Shown piece by piece: positions 7,094 to 16,080 of a stretch of DNA of 64,000 nt (position 1 is the first letter of the stretch; the number at the start of each line of letters is the position of its first letter). The stretch comes from Streptococcus sp. D7B5 (lineage in GTDB: Bacteria > Bacillota > Bacilli > Lactobacillales > Streptococcaceae). The notes under the pieces are model-generated. The model saw only the letters and a list, made by a program, of their open reading frames with translations, was not told where the DNA came from and did not search any database. The stretch lies in NCBI RefSeq assembly GCF_029691405.1, contig NZ_CP121467.1, forward strand, positions 496,001 through 560,000, in the 5' to 3' direction. Both the position numbers and the translations under genes were made by a program.

Positions 7094-8086
7094 TTATTCT
7101 TTGTTATAGGTTTTTCGGATTGCATCTTTGATGCTTTCAACTGTTGGAATCATTGCATTTTCTAGGTTTTGTGCGTAAGGCATTGGCACGTCTTCTCCGG
7201 CGCAACGGCGGATTGGTGCGTCTAGATAATCAAATGCTTCTGATTCTGAAATGATAGCTGAAATCTCTCCGATATAGCCATTTGTTTTGTGGGCATCGTT
7301 AACCAGAACAACCTTACCAGTCTTCTTAACTGAGTTAATGATGATATCCTTATCAAGCGGTACAAGGGTACGTGGGTCAACAATTTCAACCGAAATTCCT
7401 TCTTCTGCCAATTCCTCAGCAGCTTGAACCACACGACGAAGCATTTTACCATAAGTAACAACTGTTACATCTGTACCTTGACGTTTGATTTCCCCAACTC
7501 CAAGTGGGATTGTATAGTCTGGATCAACTGGCACTTCCCCTTTTTGATTAAATTCTGACTTGTACTCAAGAATGATAACTGGGTTGTTATCACGGATAGA
7601 AGACTTGAGCAGTCCTTTCATGTCAGCAGGTGTACCTGGTGCTACAACCTTAAGTCCAGGAATGTGAGTGAACCAAGACTCTAGGGATTGCGAGTGCTGT
7701 GCGGCAGAACCAACTCCGTTACCAGCTGCACAACGGACAGTCATTGGAACTTGACCTTTACCACCAAACATATAACGTGTTTTAGCAGCTTGGTTGACGA
7801 TATTGTCCATGGCAATGACTGAGAAATCCATAAAGGTCATATCGACGATTGGACGAAGTCCCGTCATGGCTGCTCCAGCAGCTGCTCCAGAGATAGCAGC
7901 TTCAGAAATCGGACAGTCACGGATACGTTCTGGACCAAATTCTTCAAGCATTCCAACAGAAGTTCCGAAGTCTCCTCCGAAGACACCGACGTCTTCTCCC
8001 ATCAAGAACACATTTTCATCGCGACGCATTTCCTCAGACATAGCAAGGATAATGGTGTCACGGAAGGACATTGTTTTTGTTTCCAT
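7094..8086 (-). CDS. acoB: Acetoin/pyruvate dehydrogenase E1 beta subunit
   Basis: A 330-residue transketolase-type E1 beta subunit, which pairs with AcoA to decarboxylate acetoin or pyruvate with thiamine diphosphate. The pyrimidine-binding domain contains FLMGEDVGVFGG, where the Glu that activates TPP lies nearby, and the transketolase C-terminal domain starts at about residue 205. The frame is open 78 bp further upstream, but the start at 8086 is chosen because METKTMSFRD matches the family N-terminus and AAGGAG lies 12 bp before it, while the longer start would overlap acoA. The acoA stop is 16 bp upstream. A 447-bp repeat block follows. Confidence 0.94.
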   Translation of the reverse strand: METKTMSFRDTIILAMSEEMRRDENVFLMGEDVGVFGGDFGTSVGMLEEFGPERIRDCPISEAAISGAAAGAAMTGLRPIVDMTFMDFSVIAMDNIVNQAAKTRYMFGGKGQVPMTVRCAAGNGVGSAAQHSQSLESWFTHIPGLKVVAPGTPADMKGLLKSSIRDNNPVIILEYKSEFNQKGEVPVDPDYTIPLGVGEIKRQGTDVTVVTYGKMLRRVVQAAEELAEEGISVEIVDPRTLVPLDKDIIINSVKKTGKVVLVNDAHKTNGYIGEISAIISESEAFDYLDAPIRRCAGEDVPMPYAQNLENAMIPTVESIKDAIRKTYNKE

Positions 8087-8102
8087 TTTTATCTCTTTCT
8101 CC

Positions 8103-9071
8103 TTAGTCTGCGTAAATATCTTCAAATGCGGATTCAAGCGGTGGGAATGGGCTTTCCTCAGCAAATTTAACAGAAGCTTCTACTGCTGTTTTCACTTGTT
8201 CTTGGATTTCTTCCAATTCTTCAGCGCTTGCAATCTTATTTTCAATAAGGTAATTGCGGAGGTTTTCAATTGGGTCTTTTTGTTTCCACAATTCCACTTC
8301 TTCGCGAGTACGATATTTACCAGGGTCTGATGATGAGTGACCAAGCCAGCGGTAAGTGACACTTTCAATCAATACAGGACCATTGCCACCACGAACATGG
8401 TCTACGGCTTTCTTAAATCCTTCATAGACGTCGATGACATTGTTTCCATCTTCGATAAACATTCCAGGAATTCCATAAGCTGCGCTACGGTGATGAATAT
8501 GTTCCACGTTAGTCATTTTCTTGATATCCGCAGAGATCCCATAACCGTTGTTAATGCAGTAGAAAATAACAGGAAGTTTCCAAATAGAAGCCATGTTCAC
8601 TGCTTCGTGGAAGACACCTTCGTTGGTCGCGCCATCTCCAAAGAAGCAAACGACGATTTTTCCAGTATGTTGCATTTGCTGACTGAGGGCTGCACCGACA
8701 GCGATTCCCATACCACCACCTACAATACCATTGGCACCAAGGTTACCAGCATCCAGGTCAGCTATATGCATAGAACCACCTTTTCCTTTACAGGTTCCAG
8801 TGTATTTCCCGAGGATTTCAGCCATCATTCCATTGAGGTCAATCCCCTTAGCAATAGCTTGCCCGTGTCCACGGTGATTTGAGGTAATCAGATCATCTGG
8901 ATTAAGAGCCAGCATCGCTCCGACGTTAGCAGCTTCCTCTCCGACAGAAAAGTGAGTCATACCGGGAACTTTCCCCTTTTTCACTAACTGAGCAATTTTT
9001 AAGTCCATGCGACGGATTTCTTCCATCTTACGGAACATCTCTAGCAAAAGATTCTTATCTAAAGTTGACAT
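8103..9071 (-). CDS. acoA: Acetoin/pyruvate dehydrogenase E1 alpha subunit
   Basis: The 322-residue TPP-binding subunit of E1. The TPP motif starts at GDGATNEG and ends at CINNGYG, about 30 residues on. It is the first gene of the operon acoA-acoB-acoC-acoL. Annotated homologues are called acetoin dehydrogenase, but in streptococci without another PDH this complex is a candidate for the pyruvate dehydrogenase; the sequence alone does not settle the substrate. The RBS is AGAAAGG before ATG 9071, and a strong promoter lies 35-63 bp upstream. Confidence 0.94.
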   Translation of the reverse strand: MSTLDKNLLLEMFRKMEEIRRMDLKIAQLVKKGKVPGMTHFSVGEEAANVGAMLALNPDDLITSNHRGHGQAIAKGIDLNGMMAEILGKYTGTCKGKGGSMHIADLDAGNLGANGIVGGGMGIAVGAALSQQMQHTGKIVVCFFGDGATNEGVFHEAVNMASIWKLPVIFYCINNGYGISADIKKMTNVEHIHHRSAAYGIPGMFIEDGNNVIDVYEGFKKAVDHVRGGNGPVLIESVTYRWLGHSSSDPGKYRTREEVELWKQKDPIENLRNYLIENKIASAEELEEIQEQVKTAVEASVKFAEESPFPPLESAFEDIYAD

Positions 9072-9105
9072 AATCTTGCCTTTCTAACTTTGTACTTACC
9101 TTACT

Positions 9106-9134
9106 ATTTTACCTTTTTTAGTATACACTGTCAA
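9106..9134 (-). promoter_or_regulatory. Promoter of the aco operon
   Basis: On the minus strand, TTGACA (9129-9134), 17 bp, TAAAAT (9106-9111): a near-consensus sigma-A promoter. Further upstream at 9154-9160 is TTCACAA, the right half of a Rex site; its left half is poor. Confidence 0.8.
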
Positions 9135-9162
9135 AGTATATGGCTATTAAAATTTCACAATA

Positions 9163-9194
9163 TAAAAAAATAAATCCCTGTTAAAACAGGGATT
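9163..9194 (-). terminator. Terminator of the MATE operon
   Basis: AATCCCTGT (9173-9181) and ACAGGGATT (9186-9194) form a stem followed on the minus strand by TATTTTTTTATA. It separates the MATE gene from the aco promoter. Confidence 0.85.
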
Positions 9195-9249
9195 CTCTCT
9201 AGTTAGAGCATTATTTCACAAAGTGCTTTTTCAGGATATTTTCCAAAAA

Positions 9250-10590
9250 CTAGCTCAATCTTTTCATTACGGTTTTCAAACGCCATTGATACAAACAACC
9301 AGAAACAATCAAGCTGGCAATCAACCCAATCCAGTAAGCAAATGCCCCTAAATCAGTTACCTGATCTAGTAGATATCCTAGTGGTATCGCTACTCCCCAA
9401 TACCCGATTAATCCAAGATAGAAAGGAACGATAGTATCCTTATACCCTCTTAAAATTCCTTGGAGCGGAGCCGCAAAGGTATCAGCTAGCTGGAAAAAGA
9501 GACTGTATGTCAGGAAAACAGCCGTGGTTTCAATGAAGTGAGGGTCATTTCCATATAGACTTGCTACACGATCTCTAAAAATGTAGAGAAAGGACAGGGT
9601 AAGACCTGCAAAAATAAGGGCAGTTATTCTCCCCAGACGAGCATAGGTTTTTGCATCATCAAAACGCTTTGCCCCAACCTCATAAGAAACCACTATTGCC
9701 ATAGCAGAAGAAATGCTCACTGGAAAGGCATACATGAGAGTTGAGAAGTTCATGGCTGACTGGTGGCTAGCGATGATGAGCGATGAAAACTTAGCCATGA
9801 TCAAGCCAACCACAGAAAAGATAGCTACTTCAGCAAAGACGGTTCCCCCGATTGGTAGACCTAGCCGAACACCTTCCTTGATTTTATCTATATTGAGTGG
9901 AATCCGTTTTTCAAGATGTAACGCTTTTAATCTTTTTTGTTTGAACAAAACAAGCAGGGAAATGCCCAATAAAACCCAATAGGCTAGCGAAGTTCCTAGC
10001 CCTGCCCCTGCGCCACCAAGCTCTGGGAAACCGAAAGCTCCATATATCAAGAGATAGTTAAAACTACTATTGAGCGGAAGTAATAGGAGCATGAGGTACA
10101 TAGATAGCTTGGTCAATCCAAGAGAATCCAACAAAGAGCGAATGACACTGAACAGCAACAAGGGAATAATTCCAATAGACAGGTACCAAAGATAGGAAAC
10201 TGCAACTGCCGCCACTTGAGCTTCTAGTCCGATGTTGGTTAAGACAGGTGGCGCTAAGAATACTACCATTCCAAGCAAGACCAAAGACAGTCCGAAAGCC
10301 AAGTAGATAAATTGGTAAAAATCAGATGCTACTTCTTCCTTTTTGCCCCGTCCCAGATGATGGCCTATGATGGGAACCATGGCCGAAACAATCCCTGTTA
10401 AAAAAGTAAAGAAAGGATTCCATAGACTCGTTGCGGTTGACACCCCCGCCAAGTCCATGGTATTGTACTGCCCAGTCATGGTTGTATCAACAAAAGAGGC
10501 AGAATAATTGGCAAATTGATAGATCAGAATAGGGAAAAATATCTTAAGAAATAAGACAAACTTGTCTTTAAATTGATGGGTTGGATACAT
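9250..10590 (-). CDS. MATE family efflux transporter
   Basis: A 446-residue integral membrane protein with about 12 hydrophobic segments in two related halves, typical of multidrug and toxic compound extrusion carriers that export cationic compounds by Na+ or H+ antiport. Family-like stretches include PIGGTVFAEVAIFSVVGLI near the middle and the inverted-repeat layout. The substrate is unknown. It lies 41 bp after pyrC and is the last gene of a run starting at the DUF4336 gene, with a terminator behind it. It is not in a recA-linked position, so I do not call it DinF. Confidence 0.88.
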   Translation of the reverse strand: MYPTHQFKDKFVLFLKIFFPILIYQFANYSASFVDTTMTGQYNTMDLAGVSTATSLWNPFFTFLTGIVSAMVPIIGHHLGRGKKEEVASDFYQFIYLAFGLSLVLLGMVVFLAPPVLTNIGLEAQVAAVAVSYLWYLSIGIIPLLLFSVIRSLLDSLGLTKLSMYLMLLLLPLNSSFNYLLIYGAFGFPELGGAGAGLGTSLAYWVLLGISLLVLFKQKRLKALHLEKRIPLNIDKIKEGVRLGLPIGGTVFAEVAIFSVVGLIMAKFSSLIIASHQSAMNFSTLMYAFPVSISSAMAIVVSYEVGAKRFDDAKTYARLGRITALIFAGLTLSFLYIFRDRVASLYGNDPHFIETTAVFLTYSLFFQLADTFAAPLQGILRGYKDTIVPFYLGLIGYWGVAIPLGYLLDQVTDLGAFAYWIGLIASLIVSGCLYQWRLKTVMKRLS

Positions 10591-10631
10591 ATACGCTCTC
10601 TATTCTTATAGTTTCTAGAGCAGAATCCCAT

Positions 10632-11900
10632 CTAGTTTTGGTAGACAATTTGTCCCTTGCAGATGGTATATTTAACCTGCCCTTTTAAAGTTTCACCGAT
10701 AAATGGGGAATTAGCTGCTTTTGACGCAAAATGGGAGTCCACAAGGTGGTCAGCCTTAGCGTCAAAGATAGTGATATCCGCTGGACCATTCTCAGCCAAG
10801 TAACCTGCTTCAAAGTTGTAAAGCTTGGCTGGATTGACAGTCATTTTTTCTAGCAATTCCATCAAGCTCAACTCACCAGCTTCCACCAAATAAGTCAAAC
10901 CAAGAGAAAGAGAGGTTTCCAAACCTGTCATACCAGATGGTGCTTTGGTGATATCTTCAACATTTTTCTCATCTGCATGGTGAGGCGCGTGGTCCGTTGC
11001 GATAACTGTGATAACACCTGACTTGAGACCTTCGATAACGGCACGACGGTCTGACTCCAAACGAAGTGGAGGATTCATTTTGGCATTGCTTCCTTGAGTT
11101 AAAAGAAGAGCTTCTGTCTTAGAGAAATGCTGTGGCGCTACTTCTGCTGTGACCTGCGCACCTAGTCCTTGAGCAAACTCCACCACCTTGACACTTTCTT
11201 CCTTAGACAAATGCTGAATGTGAACATGGGCCTTGGTTGCATAGGCAATCATAACATCGCGCGCAATCATAGCGTACTCAGCCACTCCTGTCGCTCCACA
11301 GATATGGAAATGTTCTTTAGCGATGTTTTCGTTAAAGCCAAGAATTCCATTCAAACCTGGATCTTCCTCATGAAGGCAGATAAAGGTATTGAGTTTTTTG
11401 GCTTCTACCATTGCTTCCTTAACCACTTTACTACTTTCAAGCGGAATTCCATCATCTGAAAAACCAACGGCTCCAGCTTCTAAAAGAGCCTTAAAGTCTG
11501 TCAAGTCTTGGCCATTAAAGTTCTTGGTAATAGTCGCAACTGTCTTGACGTTAATCTTTTCCTTGGCAGCAGACTGGAGAACTTCTTTCAAAGTCTCTAC
11601 GTCCGAAATGGTTGGACTAGTATTAGCCATCATGACAACCGTTGTAAAACCACCTGCAGCAGCCGCTAGTGCCCCAGTATGGATGTCCTCCTTGTGGGTT
11701 TGACCAGGTTCACGGAAATGAACATGAATATCCACTAGTCCAGGCGCAACTACAAGACCAGTAGCATCAATTAGCTCTGCTCCTTCTTCCTTGATTTCGG
11801 GAGCAATCTTGACAATTTTCCCATCTTGCACTAAAACATCACACACTTGATCCAAACCAGACTTGGGATCCATTACACGACCATTTTTGATAAGTAGCAT
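10632..11900 (-). CDS. pyrC: Dihydroorotase
   Basis: This 422-residue amidohydrolase cyclises carbamoyl-aspartate to dihydroorotate, the third step of pyrimidine synthesis. The zinc motif is [10 protein letters not shown] with His59 and His61. Further metal ligands follow in the core, and the catalytic Asp is in IATDHAPHH near residue 304. The length fits class I bacterial dihydroorotase. It is 12 bp downstream of mutX and not with the other pyr genes, an arrangement I recall for pneumococcus also. The start is ATG with GGAGAAAG before it. Confidence 0.96.
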   Translation of the reverse strand: MLLIKNGRVMDPKSGLDQVCDVLVQDGKIVKIAPEIKEEGAELIDATGLVVAPGLVDIHVHFREPGQTHKEDIHTGALAAAAGGFTTVVMMANTSPTISDVETLKEVLQSAAKEKINVKTVATITKNFNGQDLTDFKALLEAGAVGFSDDGIPLESSKVVKEAMVEAKKLNTFICLHEEDPGLNGILGFNENIAKEHFHICGATGVAEYAMIARDVMIAYATKAHVHIQHLSKEESVKVVEFAQGLGAQVTAEVAPQHFSKTEALLLTQGSNAKMNPPLRLESDRRAVIEGLKSGVITVIATDHAPHHADEKNVEDITKAPSGMTGLETSLSLGLTYLVEAGELSLMELLEKMTVNPAKLYNFEAGYLAENGPADITIFDAKADHLVDSHFASKAANSPFIGETLKGQVKYTICKGQIVYQN

Positions 11901-11912
11901 CTGCTTTCTCCT

Positions 11913-12377
11913 TTATTCATAGAAATCGACTTGGGTATCCAATAATTTATCCCCATCATAAACAAACTTGGCTGAAAAGAAGGGTTTGTCCTCTAAAAGC
12001 CACTCAACAAAGGTGTGGTCACCTTCCCAAGTTGGCTTGCTCAAAACCTCGTCATAGGGAACCCATTCCAGCGTCCCCTCATTGCAGTCAATCAAGTCAC
12101 CCTCAAACTCTGTCACCTTAAAAACATAGGTGTACCAGTCTAAATCTGGCGTAAATTCAGGAAAAGTGATAACACCTTTAAGTACTGGCTTGGCTTTGAG
12201 ACCTGTCTCTTCGAGGATTTCACGCGCAGCGCATTCTTGAGGAGTCTCACCTCGCTCTAGCTTCCCACCAACACCAATCCATTTACCTTCGTGGACATCA
12301 TTGGGCTTCTTATTGCGATGGAGCATGAGCAGTTCTTTTCCGTTATCAATGTAGCAAATCGTCGCTAACTGAGGCAT
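11913..12377 (-). CDS. mutX: 8-oxo-dGTP diphosphatase (Nudix, MutT/MutX)
   Basis: This 154-residue Nudix hydrolase removes oxidised dGTP from the nucleotide pool and so prevents A:T to C:G transversions. The complete Nudix box, GX5EX7REUXEEXGU, is at residues 38-59 (GGKLERGETPQECAAREILEETG read in two parts). Length and neighbours match streptococcal MutX. It lies 9 bp behind ung, so two genes that guard DNA against damaged bases are translated together. Confidence 0.92.
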   Translation of the reverse strand: MPQLATICYIDNGKELLMLHRNKKPNDVHEGKWIGVGGKLERGETPQECAAREILEETGLKAKPVLKGVITFPEFTPDLDWYTYVFKVTEFEGDLIDCNEGTLEWVPYDEVLSKPTWEGDHTFVEWLLEDKPFFSAKFVYDGDKLLDTQVDFYE

Positions 12378-12386
12378 ATTCTCTCC

Positions 12387-13040
12387 TTATCTAAGCCAAT
12401 CGATTGGCTCTTGTCCTGTCTCTTTTAAAAATGCATTAGCCTTTGAAAAAGGCTTGGAACCCCAAAATCCTCTATAAACCGATAACGGACTAGGATGGGC
12501 TGATTCGATAATCAAGTGGTGAGGATTGGTAACCAAGGCCTTCTTCTTGCGTGCATAAGCACCCCAGAGCACAAAGACTACAGGTCTGTCTAGATTATTG
12601 ACAACCTGAATCACAGCATCCGTAAAAGGCTCCCAAATCTGCCCAGCATGACCGTTTGCCTGCCCAGCAGGAACCGTCAAGCAAGCATTGAGAAGTAAGA
12701 CTCCTTGCTCAGCCCAAGTTGTCAAATCATGGGATTCCTTAACGCCAATATCGTCTGCTAATTCTTTCAAGATATTTTGCAATGATGGCGGAGCTGGAAT
12801 AGCATCTGGAACCGAAAAACTCAAGCCCTGCGCCTGACTTGGTCCGTGATAAGGATCCTGACCCAGAATCACCACCTTAACCTCTTCAAGTGGTGTTGTC
12901 AATAGAGCCTGAAAAACTTTTTCCTTAGGCGGGTACACAGTTCCTTGAGCATAGACTTGCTCCATAAACTGATTGATTTTCCCAAAATAACCCTCAGGTA
13001 ATCGCTCCTTAATCAAAGCATGCCAAGATGAGTGTCGCAT
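12387..13040 (-). CDS. ung: Uracil-DNA glycosylase
   Basis: This 217-residue family-1 enzyme removes uracil from DNA. The water-activating motif is GQDPYHG (Asp62), the FSVPD loop follows, and the DNA-intercalation motif is SAHPSPLS. The frame is open 24 bp further up, but the start at 13040 is preferred: AAAGGAG sits 6 bp before it and [11 protein letters not shown] matches the usual N-terminus. That start leaves 11 bp to the DUF4336 gene instead of an overlap. Confidence 0.95.
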   Translation of the reverse strand: MRHSSWHALIKERLPEGYFGKINQFMEQVYAQGTVYPPKEKVFQALLTTPLEEVKVVILGQDPYHGPSQAQGLSFSVPDAIPAPPSLQNILKELADDIGVKESHDLTTWAEQGVLLLNACLTVPAGQANGHAGQIWEPFTDAVIQVVNNLDRPVVFVLWGAYARKKKALVTNPHHLIIESAHPSPLSVYRGFWGSKPFSKANAFLKETGQEPIDWLR

Positions 13041-13051
13041 CTTTCTCTCCT

Positions 13052-13807
13052 TTATCGTATCCATCTAAAAGCACGTCTTAATTCATCCGTACCATTTTTA
13101 AAAAAGCATAAACCATGTGCAAGTATGATTTTATCCGGTTTCCAGTTTAACATACGAGAAAAAGAAACCTTTGCCTCTATTTGTCTTCTAAAAAAAGTCA
13201 TCCTATAATCGATAGGAGTTTGTCCATCAGGAGCTGTTACACGGGCTAAACGATAGATTTTTCTTCGGATTGGACTAGCTATCTTTTCCGATTCAAAATT
13301 CTCTATAAGGTCCGTTACAATGAGTGTTTTAGTTGATTTATGAAAAAACACCACTTCTTCAATCATAGAACTACCCTTAAAAATAAGCTGATCAATATCA
13401 TCAGACCATAGGTCAGGAGCCTTATCTGTTAAGGGAGCATCGAATACCACCTTGACATTCTGACTTTTCGCTCTCTCTTCAACTCCTGGACTAGACCATG
13501 TTTGCGCATGAGGATATCTTTTTTTCCAATCTGCAATATAGGCATAGTGAATCTTATTTGGAGAAATCAGGTAAGCGACTCTGCCCAAAGCATCCAGTTC
13601 AGTAAAGAGCTCCTCGTTTGGCGCGATTGGAGAATGAATCCAAAGTTTTCCATCCTTTAACTTAACCACCGTCATACGTGTCTGAAAAGGTAGTTTGAAG
13701 ACCTTCATATCCATTTGAATCAAATCACCGTCTACTATCCAGATATTTTGATCAACTTCCTTTAGTGTATACAATGGTTCATAAAGAGAAAGTTCTGGTC
13801 TTGACAT
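13052..13807 (-). CDS. DUF4336 domain protein (metallo-beta-lactamase-like)
   Basis: A 251-residue cytosolic protein without signal or membrane segments. The sequence ([51 protein letters not shown]) fits the DUF4336 family, which has a metallo-beta-lactamase-like fold but does not keep the full HxHxDH zinc motif. The function is not known. It is the first gene of the run with ung, mutX, pyrC and the MATE gene, with an extended -10 promoter in front. Confidence 0.75.
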   Translation of the reverse strand: MSRPELSLYEPLYTLKEVDQNIWIVDGDLIQMDMKVFKLPFQTRMTVVKLKDGKLWIHSPIAPNEELFTELDALGRVAYLISPNKIHYAYIADWKKRYPHAQTWSSPGVEERAKSQNVKVVFDAPLTDKAPDLWSDDIDQLIFKGSSMIEEVVFFHKSTKTLIVTDLIENFESEKIASPIRRKIYRLARVTAPDGQTPIDYRMTFFRRQIEAKVSFSRMLNWKPDKIILAHGLCFFKNGTDELRRAFRWIR

Positions 13808-13838
13808 CGTTTACTATTCCTTTATTTTTACTGCCTCT

Positions 13839-13847
13839 ATTATAGCA
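13839..13847 (-). promoter_or_regulatory. Extended -10 promoter of the DUF4336-ung-mutX-pyrC-MATE run
   Basis: TGcTATAAT on the minus strand (TATAAT 13839-13844), with no good -35 box. It abuts the preceding terminator hairpin. Confidence 0.65.
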
Positions 13848-13873
13848 AAAAGTGGCTATTGAAACCACTTTTT
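13847..13873 (-). terminator. Terminator after the small PRGGLS-motif gene
   Basis: A perfect stem AAAAAGTGG/CCACTTTTT with a 9-nt loop. On the minus strand it follows the gene at 13928 and touches the next promoter. Confidence 0.75.
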
Positions 13874-13927
13874 ACAGTTCTTATATACTGTTATTGATCC
13901 TAGTATTGGACATTAGTATTTACAGTA

Positions 13928-14221
13928 TCAATCAGCTATTAGAAACTTTTCGATTGTATCAATAGCATAGGAAAGTTGATTATTTACTGACATCATCCGT
14001 TCAAGATTAGCGTCCATATAGTAGAGCTCAGATAAACCACCCCTAGGGAGAAAGAGTGAATAGTGGATATTCATCTTCTCTCGAGTACTTAGTTCTATAT
14101 GATTGCTTATGAAATACTTTAACTCTTTTAACGAATTCACTTGAGCATTCACGCCTTCTAACTGATACTGCTCGATGAGGGTTAGTAAGTTGTCAATCTC
14201 TTCAATGACTTTAGTTTCCAT
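13928..14221 (-). CDS. Small protein with PRGGLS motif, possible immunity protein
   Basis: A 97-residue soluble protein, not firmly recognised. The first 50 residues look helical (METKVIEEIDNLLTLIEQ), followed by FLPRGGLSELYYMD and a helical end. The PRGGLS-aromatic pattern reminds me of small proteins found beside polymorphic-toxin immunity genes, but this is recollection, not a test. The start at 14221 is chosen because AGAGGTG lies 6 bp before it; a start 42 bp earlier would run into the HAD gene. It is 23 bp behind the HAD gene and about 0.8 kb from an Imm70 gene, which supports an accessory or immunity setting. Confidence 0.6.
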   Translation of the reverse strand: METKVIEEIDNLLTLIEQYQLEGVNAQVNSLKELKYFISNHIELSTREKMNIHYSLFLPRGGLSELYYMDANLERMMSVNNQLSYAIDTIEKFLIAD

Positions 14222-14244
14222 ATCAACACCTCTTAGGAAGATCA

Positions 14245-14937
14245 CTAGATAGTATCTAAACAATCCAGTAAGTCTTGGTAGGAATGGACTTCGTAAGTCG
14301 GTTGGGCAGGTGTATGATTTTCGAGGTGATGAGGATTGTACCAGATAGTGTCAATCCCTGCATTATTGCCTCCTTGAATATCAGCCGTTAAGGAATCTCC
14401 GATCATCAGCGTCTTTTCTTTACTAAATCCTACAATCTGCTGACCGATTTTTTCATAGAATAGTGCATCAGGCTTTTGCGTCTGCAACTGTTCAGAGATA
14501 AAGACTTGGTTGAAATAGGGAGCCAGACCAGATTGAGCCAGACGACCCGTCTGAATAGCAGTAATGCCATTTGTCGCAGCGTACAGCTCATAATCACGCT
14601 CAATGAGACAGTCCAAAAGTTCATGAGCTCCCGAAAGGATTTGTCCTTGCTGGGCTAGAAAAAACTGGTAACGCTGAGCAAGTAACCTACCGTCTTTCTC
14701 CAGTCCAAAATGAGCAAACAAACGTAAAAAGCGCGTGTTAACCAGTTCTTGTTTACTGATTTTCTTTTGTTCCAAGTCCTTCCAGAGAGCCTTGTTCATA
14801 GGAACATAATAGTCTTTATAGGCTTGAATGTCTGCAACTCCTTCTTCTTTTAAAAGTTGCGTCAGTGCCACATCCTCAGCAGCATCAAAATCAAGCAAGG
14901 TGTGATCGAGATCGAAAAGTAGAAATTTGTAGGACAT
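14245..14937 (-). CDS. HAD-family hydrolase, YjjG-like nucleotidase
   Basis: A 230-residue haloacid-dehalogenase phosphatase. Motif I is FDLDHT (Asp9, Asp11), motif II is AATNG, motif III is the Lys in QKPDALFYEKI, and motif IV is IGDSLTADIQGG. The cap insertion and the order of motifs fit the YjjG/YfnB group, which dephosphorylates pyrimidine and non-canonical nucleoside monophosphates. The true substrate is unproven. The start at 14937 is chosen because AAAGGAAA precedes it. It has its own extended -10 promoter just behind the Imm70 gene. Confidence 0.88.
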   Translation of the reverse strand: MSYKFLLFDLDHTLLDFDAAEDVALTQLLKEEGVADIQAYKDYYVPMNKALWKDLEQKKISKQELVNTRFLRLFAHFGLEKDGRLLAQRYQFFLAQQGQILSGAHELLDCLIERDYELYAATNGITAIQTGRLAQSGLAPYFNQVFISEQLQTQKPDALFYEKIGQQIVGFSKEKTLMIGDSLTADIQGGNNAGIDTIWYNPHHLENHTPAQPTYEVHSYQDLLDCLDTI

Positions 14938-14968
14938 TGAGTTTCCTTTCTGAAAATTCATTAAGAAC

Positions 14969-14977
14969 ATTATAGCA
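14969..14977 (-). promoter_or_regulatory. Extended -10 promoter of the HAD gene
   Basis: TGcTATAAT on the minus strand, about 32 bp before the start. No clear -35 box. Confidence 0.6.
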
Positions 14978-15003
14978 TAAATGAACCTTTGATTTATTGA
15001 GTT

Positions 15004-15420
15004 TCAAATACTTTTTACACTCACATTTTGACCGTGCTCAAGTGCAAATCTAAAACTAGTCAGCAAAACTTCTATTAAATCTTTTCCGGAACTCGTTATG
15101 AAATAATGTGATAAATTTGTTATATGCTCTGCGATATTATTTCCCCAAGGAGGAGTGAGTGACAAATCTTCAAAATCCCATATAACATCCTGAGGGAGAA
15201 ATTTTTTCAACTCCTCTTGGATAGATACCAACTCAGCTATTCCTCTTTCAACAGATTCAAAAGGAACATCTCCCCAGTAAAGCTTATTCATTATTACTGG
15301 GTATCTACTTCCCCACTCATTATTCTCTAAGCGAACATAAATAGTCGAAAAGAATGAATTAAAAAGACTCCCTTCTCCTATAGTCCACCAATTATAACCA
15401 ACCATTAACCCTACAGACAT
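15004..15420 (-). CDS. Imm70 family immunity protein (orphan)
   Basis: A 138-residue protein of the Imm70 pattern: MSVGLMVGYNWWTIG, GSLFNSFFSTIYVRLENNEWG, YPVIMNKLYWG, WDFEDLSLTPPWGNNI, SHYFITSSGKDL. Imm70 proteins are predicted immunity proteins of polymorphic toxin systems, named from comparative genomics. No toxin gene, LXG, WXG or Rhs protein lies nearby, so it would protect against a toxin made elsewhere or by competitors. The start at 15420 is chosen because TAGGAG lies 7 bp before it; an ATG 18 bp upstream has no RBS. Confidence 0.82.
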   Translation of the reverse strand: MSVGLMVGYNWWTIGEGSLFNSFFSTIYVRLENNEWGSRYPVIMNKLYWGDVPFESVERGIAELVSIQEELKKFLPQDVIWDFEDLSLTPPWGNNIAEHITNLSHYFITSSGKDLIEVLLTSFRFALEHGQNVSVKSI

Positions 15421-15505
15421 AGATATTCTCCTACTCATTTTTAATATTATTTAACGTCAACTAAAGTTTTATATTGATAGTATCTAAAACATACATTCAT
15501 TCCCC

Positions 15506-16009
15506 CTACCCCAACTCCTTGGCTATTCTGCTTTTTTCAAGTTTTCCCTTGGTAATTCGTTTCCATAAAACAAGAGGGTTCAAACTATAAGATAGGCGTA
15601 GGAGGAAATAATTAACCCATTCGATAAGGGCAAAAAGCTGTATCAACGTGGCTAAGATAGTCACTAGGACACTCTGTGCATTCCAGACAATAAAAGGAAA
15701 GCCTGAAATAAGTAAAACGAGGTCTAGTATTCTGAGCACACCATATAGTTTAGGGACATTTTCACTTCCGAACTGAGGTTTCGAGAGTCTTCTAATCAAA
15801 ATCGCCCAATAGATTGAACCTTGAAGCAAAATAAATGTCAGTAAAGACAACGGATGAAGAATAGAGATCAAACCATTCCAATCACCAAGCCTATTTTTCA
15901 AAAGGAAAAAACAAAACCAAATAGATAGGACGGCTGTGAACTCTCCCAAACAGAGGGACATCAACTCTTTTCTAACTTTCTCTTTTTGTATGTTCATCAT
16001 CTCACCCAT
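15506..16009 (-). CDS. Hypothetical membrane protein, about four TM segments
   Basis: A 167-residue protein I do not recognise. After a charged N-terminus (about residues 1-15), hydrophobic segments lie near 20-37, 47-72, 91-110 and 113-137. The C-terminus is basic (WKRITKGKLEKSRIAKEL) and probably cytoplasmic. There is no signal peptidase site or catalytic motif. Starts at Met1, Met4 or Met5 are possible; GGGTGAG lies before the later ones. It lies between Imm70 and the ClbS gene in a stretch that looks strain-variable. Membrane-protein immunity for a bacteriocin is one guess without direct support. Confidence 0.6.
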   Translation of the reverse strand: MGEMMNIQKEKVRKELMSLCLGEFTAVLSIWFCFFLLKNRLGDWNGLISILHPLSLLTFILLQGSIYWAILIRRLSKPQFGSENVPKLYGVLRILDLVLLISGFPFIVWNAQSVLVTILATLIQLFALIEWVNYFLLRLSYSLNPLVLWKRITKGKLEKSRIAKELG

Positions 16010-16080
16010 CTATCTATCATCCTATATCAGAAAAAAGCCATTCGATCCATTTTCTAGTCAACATTTCTCAGAATCAAGTC

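Noticed and set aside
8087-8164. A 26-residue N-terminal extension of acoB
   Set aside because: It overlaps the acoA end, has no RBS and does not resemble E1 beta; the start at 8086 has AAGGAG and the family N-terminus.
9143-9160. A full Rex operator upstream of the aco promoter
   Set aside because: Only the right half TTCACAA matches; the left half is poor, so I mention it only with the promoter.
9250-10590. Naming the MATE gene dinF
   Set aside because: DinF is defined by linkage to recA/cinA in streptococci; this gene is elsewhere.
13041-13064. An 8-residue extension of ung
   Set aside because: It would overlap the DUF4336 gene; the internal ATG at 13040 has a much better RBS and matches the family.
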